DNA of 9,133 nt, from the NCBI GenBank assembly GCA_009780755.1, contig WQZL01000098.1:1-9133 (forward strand), given 5' to 3'. Position 1 is the stretch's first letter. Each line of letters opens with the position of its first letter. The notes under the pieces were generated by a model. That model was not told where the DNA came from, made no database searches, and saw nothing but the letters and a program-made list of their open reading frames with translations. Below, piece by piece: positions 6,484 through 9,133 of this stretch. A program made the position numbers and the translations under genes. This stretch comes from Promicromonosporaceae bacterium (GTDB lineage Bacteria; Actinomycetota; Actinomycetes; Actinomycetales; Cellulomonadaceae).

Positions 6484-6959
6484 CGCCACTCCCTGAACGG
6501 GTTTAGCCACTTCTCCCGGACATACCCCTCCGGCCGGGCAGCCGACCCGAGACCCTCAGTGGCCTCATCGAACGCCCAAACCGCGTCGAGATCCGCGACG
6601 AGCAACCCGACATTGAATGCCGTAAGGTAAGGCGCCAGCTCAGAGAGCCGCTCACGGCACTGGGCGTACAACTCATCGCGCGTCAGCTCGGTCAATGGCG
6701 CGGTTTGCGGCCGTAGATGAGACCAGCCAGCCTCGACATGCCGAGCAACCAACTCGTTATGCACCTGACGGTAGTCAGGCTCAATTACACCGATACTGCC
6801 CACCAGCGGCAGTCGCTCGCCCAGCTCCCACAAAGCCGTAAGCGCGAACGAATACGCCTCGAAATGCGCTACCTCGTACCAATCCTCGATACCAGGAGCA
6901 ACCACACTCGCGTAATCACTCCCCTCACCGATCCGGCTGGGGTTATTGATGATGGCCAT
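6480..6959 (-). CDS. Orphan 159-aa acidic protein, first gene of the three-gene cassette
   Basis: I do not recognise a family. The sequence is soluble-looking, mildly acidic and mostly helical, with aromatic residues near the start (EDWYEVAHFEAYSFALTALW) and an EKWLNPFREWR end. There is no signal peptide, membrane segment or shared tail. The ATG at 6959 is chosen because GGAG lies 5 bases upstream (6965-6968); a TTG seven codons earlier has no such site. Its stop codon overlaps the start of the seven-winged-helix gene (ATGA), so the two are probably made in fixed proportion and may bind each other. A small partner or chaperone for the large unknown N-terminal domain is one guess; nothing in the sequence proves it. 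About 180 bp upstream (6960-7137) hold no gene and are the likely place for a promoter, though I see no clear -35/-10 pair. Confidence 0.65.
   Translation of the reverse strand: MAIINNPSRIGEGSDYASVVAPGIEDWYEVAHFEAYSFALTALWELGERLPLVGSIGVIEPDYRQVHNELVARHVEAGWSHLRPQTAPLTELTRDELYAQCRERLSELAPYLTAFNVGLLVADLDAVWAFDEATEGLGSAARPEGYVREKWLNPFREWR
6489..6494 (-). promoter_or_regulatory. Ribosome binding site that fixes the start of the 1020-aa gene
   Basis: AGGGAG on the minus strand, 5 bases before the ATG at 6483, inside the end of the 159-aa gene. It supports the shorter start over the GTG at 6510. Confidence 0.7.
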
Positions 6960-7137
6960 ACTCACTCCAAAGAAAGACAACGAAAGGACAGCCCCGACGC
7001 TAAAAGCTCCCCGCCAAGAGCAGAAGGCCGCGCAACCAAACCTGTGGACTCACCCCAACAACTAGAACGATGGCCTCGGAACACCAAAACGCAGGTCGGC
7101 CACTTGTATCCCTTCAGCAACAGAAAACCCCGTACTA

Positions 7138-7998
7138 TCAGCCAGGCCCAGATAGACCAGCTTCAGCTTGCGCTGGCTCCCATCGTCCCTCGTACTCACG
7201 GGCCTCTCGCTGTGAGGGCGTCATCGCCGGCCCAGAAGCCTGCGCTACCAATAACAGCTGACCGGACGGTAAAGCCCTGGAACGCTCTATAACAGCGGCA
7301 ACCTCGGTGCGATTCAGGTCTCGTTGCGCTCTTTCAATGGCCGGGTAGTTGGTTCTCATCGAACGCATCTCGCGGCTCATCGTGGACGTCAGATGATTAC
7401 GAGCCGCTACCTCGGCCGCCTGTGCATTCGCAGGGTTATGCAAGGGGGGAGCCACTACTGAGGCGTTTTCGACAGCAAGTTCGGAAGCTTCCGCAGGCGG
7501 GTAGCCTGCTTCAAGACGAGCAGCAAGTTCTGCGTACATGGCCGCGCCGTACTCGTTGCCCTCAACGGCGAGGTCGGCGGAACGTTGCAGAGCAGAAGCG
7601 ATATTGGCCTCACGGTCAGGGTCACGCCGGTCGAGGGCGTAGTCGGCCACAGGCTGAGCGAACTTAGCGGTGTAGTCACCGAGAGAGCGGCAGATCATTT
7701 CTGCTGCTCGGTCATATACGACCCCGGCGTGAGCTTCGATCGCTTCGGCCTCGCTCGCAGTGGTAGGTAGCGGGTGGATCAAGGTGCCATCGGCATGTTT
7801 CCACACGAAGTCGTGTTCGACGCTGCTTGTGCGGGTCACTTCAACATTGAATGACCCGCTGTAGTTAAGGCTGCCTTTGAGCTGGTATGTGGTGGTCACA
7901 TACAGGCGCGGGTAGTCACCTTCGGGATCGAAGTCGAACTTAGCGTCGATGACAGTCACTTCAGGAAGCTCAAGAAGTTGGCTGGGCGTGATGCTCAT
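7138..7998 (-). CDS. Orphan 286-aa protein with the shared C-terminal tail
   Basis: No family is recognised. Residues 12-68 alternate in a beta-strand pattern (VTVIDAKFDFD, RLYVTTTYQLKG, SGSFNVEVTRTS, EHDFVWKHADGT). Residues 80-235 are Ala/Glu-rich and helical, with possible coiled-coil character (YGAAMYAELAARLEAGY, AQAAEVAARNHL, RAQRDLNRTEVAAVIERS). Residues 259-286 are the shared tail MTPSQREAREYEGR...GPG. The ATG at 7998 has AAGGA 9 bases upstream. There is no signal peptide or membrane segment, so it is probably cytoplasmic. It follows the 151-aa gene by 79 bp on the same strand. The neighbourhood suggests an accessory protein of the conjugative element; a structural or DNA-associated protein is possible, but no function can be assigned. 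Confidence 0.65.
   Translation of the reverse strand: MSITPSQLLELPEVTVIDAKFDFDPEGDYPRLYVTTTYQLKGSLNYSGSFNVEVTRTSSVEHDFVWKHADGTLIHPLPTTASEAEAIEAHAGVVYDRAAEMICRSLGDYTAKFAQPVADYALDRRDPDREANIASALQRSADLAVEGNEYGAAMYAELAARLEAGYPPAEASELAVENASVVAPPLHNPANAQAAEVAARNHLTSTMSREMRSMRTNYPAIERAQRDLNRTEVAAVIERSRALPSGQLLLVAQASGPAMTPSQREAREYEGRWEPAQAEAGLSGPG
7141..7224 (-). repeat. Shared C-terminal tail, copy 3 (on the 286-aa protein)
   Basis: Residues 259-286. The core is MTPSQREAREYEGRWEP, then an Ala/Gly/Glu stretch ending SGPG. The base sequence has drifted from copies 1 and 2 while the QREARE core is kept. Confidence 0.75.
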
Positions 7999-8077
7999 GG
8001 CATGGCGTCCTTCATCTCGTGATTACGATGTCACTCGTCTCATCCGACGAAGAACAAAAGCCCCGACTTCGATATCG

Positions 8078-8533
8078 TTACCAGCCCGGTCCCGGCATTG
8101 AAGGGCCGATAGGCCCAGACAGGCTCCGGAGTCCATCTAGCTCGCGAGACTCACGCTGTGTTACGGAAAACCCTCGTTCATGGAAATCATCACTTATCAC
8201 GGCTTCTCGCAGAGACCGAGGTGGGTAAACATGTACTCCCCTCTCGAATCTGCCTGCTGAGGCTACTTGCGAATCAGCGCCGTAGCCCATGTCGGCAACA
8301 GAGACAGCTCTCTCAAAACGATCCCACGCATCCGGCTCGTGAAACGAAACCGTTGGGGCTGGCGGGGGCAGTAGGTTCTGATCTCGGAAGTCGGTGACCA
8401 TCTCGTGTGCCACCGAAGCGACGATGGCCGCTTCGATAGCTGTTTGAGTGCCGCGCCAGGAATCAACCACCTGCGCGAGCAGCTTGAGGCGTTGATCGAA
8501 AGACCGGGGAACCAAGAAGGGTTCAGTAGTCAC
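8078..8533 (-). CDS. Orphan 151-aa protein with the shared C-terminal tail
   Basis: No family is recognised. The start is the GTG at 8533, giving VTTEPFLVPRSFDQRL, because AGGGAGG lies 5 bases upstream (8539-8545). An earlier ATG at 8653 would overlap the preceding membrane-protein gene by about 70 bases and lacks such a site. The first 60 residues are helical (FDQRLKLLAQVV, TAIEAAIVASVAHEMV). A Pro-rich turn (LLPPPAPTV) leads into an Asp/Phe/Arg-rich middle. Residues 122-151 form a diverged copy of the shared tail, with QRESRELDG as the core and PGPGW at the end. There is no membrane segment or signal peptide. It probably lies in one operon with the membrane protein (46 bp gap) and the 286-aa protein. 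Its function is unknown. Confidence 0.6.
   Translation of the reverse strand: MTTEPFLVPRSFDQRLKLLAQVVDSWRGTQTAIEAAIVASVAHEMVTDFRDQNLLPPPAPTVSFHEPDAWDRFERAVSVADMGYGADSQVASAGRFERGVHVYPPRSLREAVISDDFHERGFSVTQRESRELDGLRSLSGPIGPSMPGPGW
8081..8170 (-). repeat. Shared C-terminal tail, copy 4 (on the 151-aa protein), diverged
   Basis: Residues 122-151. FSVTQRESRELDG replaces the MTPAQREARELDG of copy 1, and the end is PGPGW. The core spacing and total length (30 residues) agree with the other copies. Confidence 0.65.
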
Positions 8534-8538
8534 CACAA

Positions 8539-8545
8539 CCTCCCT
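8539..8545 (-). promoter_or_regulatory. Ribosome binding site that fixes the 151-aa gene start
   Basis: AGGGAGG on the minus strand, 5 bases before the GTG at 8533. It is one of the strongest ribosome sites in the window and places the start 120 bp inside the longest open frame. Confidence 0.7.
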
Positions 8546-8579
8546 TTGCGGCGTCGATTGTGGAACGTCCAAATCATGG

Positions 8580-9133
8580 TCACGAGATTGGGCCTGCCCA
8601 ACGTAAACGGAGCCTGGCCCAAGTGGTCTGGCTGTTCGCCGCACGCTGCTCATGCGTTGCGCACACCCAACACGACCCCTCGGCGTCGTGCTTACAAGTG
8701 AACATTCGATGAGTGATCCACCGTACGAGAACGAACCCGGCCAGGGAATAGCCGGCGTTCAATAGGCTGACCCATGCACCGGCCCACAACCCGCCAGCTA
8801 GCATGGCCTGCCAGAAGCCAACGAGAGCAGCGATCACCGAGAACGCGATCAACGGCAAGAACAATGCGGCGAACAGCTGTATAGCCACAGCGGACGACAG
8901 CGGCGAGCCCTGACGAGGACGAACCGGAAACACGAACCGAGCCACCCGCGAGTGAACCAGTCGCTCCTTGAACCGCTGCTGCCACCCAGGCTTGGTTGAA
9001 CCATCTGCGGTGGTCAGGATGACCGGCTCATCAGCAGGTATGGCGGGAAGTTGATCTAGCGTCGTATGACTACGGAAGGCTTCATTGTCTTCAGTGCTAG
9101 CCGGTGGCGTGAATCCGAGAATGGCGTCGAGCG
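8580..9133 (-). CDS. C-terminal part of a membrane protein (partial at right edge)
   Basis: The frame is open to the right edge for at least 184 codons. Within the window the only usable start, a GTG at 8945, has no ribosome site, so the protein most likely begins outside. The visible N-terminal 60 residues are soluble, Pro/Thr/Asp-rich (TLDQLPAIPADEPVIL) and end in a basic stretch (WQQRFKERLVHSR). Two or more hydrophobic helices follow: AVAIQLFAALFLPLIAFSVI, then LVGFWQAMLAGGLWAG running into WVSLLNAGYSLAGFVLVRW. The C-terminal tail has three Cys in CKHDAEGSCWVC and many Arg/Trp residues, so the tail could bind metal at the cytoplasmic side. I do not recognise the family. Its place upstream of accessory genes of a conjugative element would suit a mating-channel or surface-exclusion protein, but nothing decides this. 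Confidence 0.6.
   Translation of the reverse strand, partial: LDAILGFTPPASTEDNEAFRSHTTLDQLPAIPADEPVILTTADGSTKPGWQQRFKERLVHSRVARFVFPVRPRQGSPLSSAVAIQLFAALFLPLIAFSVIAALVGFWQAMLAGGLWAGAWVSLLNAGYSLAGFVLVRWITHRMFTCKHDAEGSCWVCATHEQRAANSQTTWARLRLRWAGPIS

Noticed and set aside
6960..7137. Promoter of the three-gene cassette
   Set aside because: A promoter is expected here, but no pair of -35/-10 boxes at suitable spacing could be picked with any confidence.
6717..7292. Open plus-strand frame of 191 codons opposite the 159-aa and 286-aa genes
   Set aside because: It runs antisense to two better supported genes, has no ribosome site and shows no domain. The minus-strand genes have strong ribosome sites and the shared tail.
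1..9133. CRISPR array or insertion sequence
   Set aside because: No regularly spaced direct repeats and no transposase or terminal inverted repeats were seen. The only array is the coding repeat of winged-helix domains, which is diverged and in frame.

Overview
This window looks like part of a conjugative element (plasmid or integrative element) from a high-GC Gram-positive actinobacterium. The basis is the GC-rich coding with many GTG starts, strong Shine-Dalgarno sites, and a relaxase-type C-terminus fused to a DnaG-like primase/TOPRIM region. The species cannot be named from the sequence; no integrase, origin or attachment site is visible.

Layout. At the left edge (2-1639, + strand) is the C-terminal part of a large relaxase-like protein with a DnaG/TOPRIM primase module. 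It is cut by the edge. A convergent gap (1640-1860) holds a strong hairpin. Everything to the right is on the minus strand and is transcribed right to left. In transcription order this is: the C-terminal part of a membrane protein running in from the right edge (8580-9133); an orphan 151-aa protein (8078-8533); an orphan 286-aa protein (7138-7998); a gap of about 180 bp; a tightly overlapping three-gene cassette made of a 159-aa orphan, a 1020-aa protein with seven GntR-type winged-helix domains, and a membrane-anchored HNH nuclease (3002-6959); then a two-gene toxin-antitoxin-like pair, a small 'SPFAGV' partner and a DUF6036/AbiEii-like nucleotidyltransferase (1861-2936).

Two things stand out. 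First, four otherwise unrelated proteins (nucleotidyltransferase, seven-winged-helix protein, 286-aa and 151-aa orphans) end in the same 28-30-residue tail. Its core is QRE-x-RE-x-(D/E)-G, followed by a Gly/Pro/Ser stretch ending in GPG or GPT. A shared C-terminal tag on unrelated proteins next to a relaxase gene suggests a common address, for example recognition by a conjugative type IV coupling protein or a shared docking partner. This is inference. Second, the 1020-aa protein carries a tandem array of seven diverged GntR-type DNA-binding domains behind an unrecognised helical N-terminus, and is linked by ATGA overlaps to the genes on either side. I know of no described protein with this architecture.

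A working model, not shown by the sequence: the cassette 159-aa / seven-winged-helix / HNH, with the tagged nucleotidyltransferase and tagged orphans, forms an accessory module of the element. Some of its products may be delivered with, or loaded onto, the transferred DNA.
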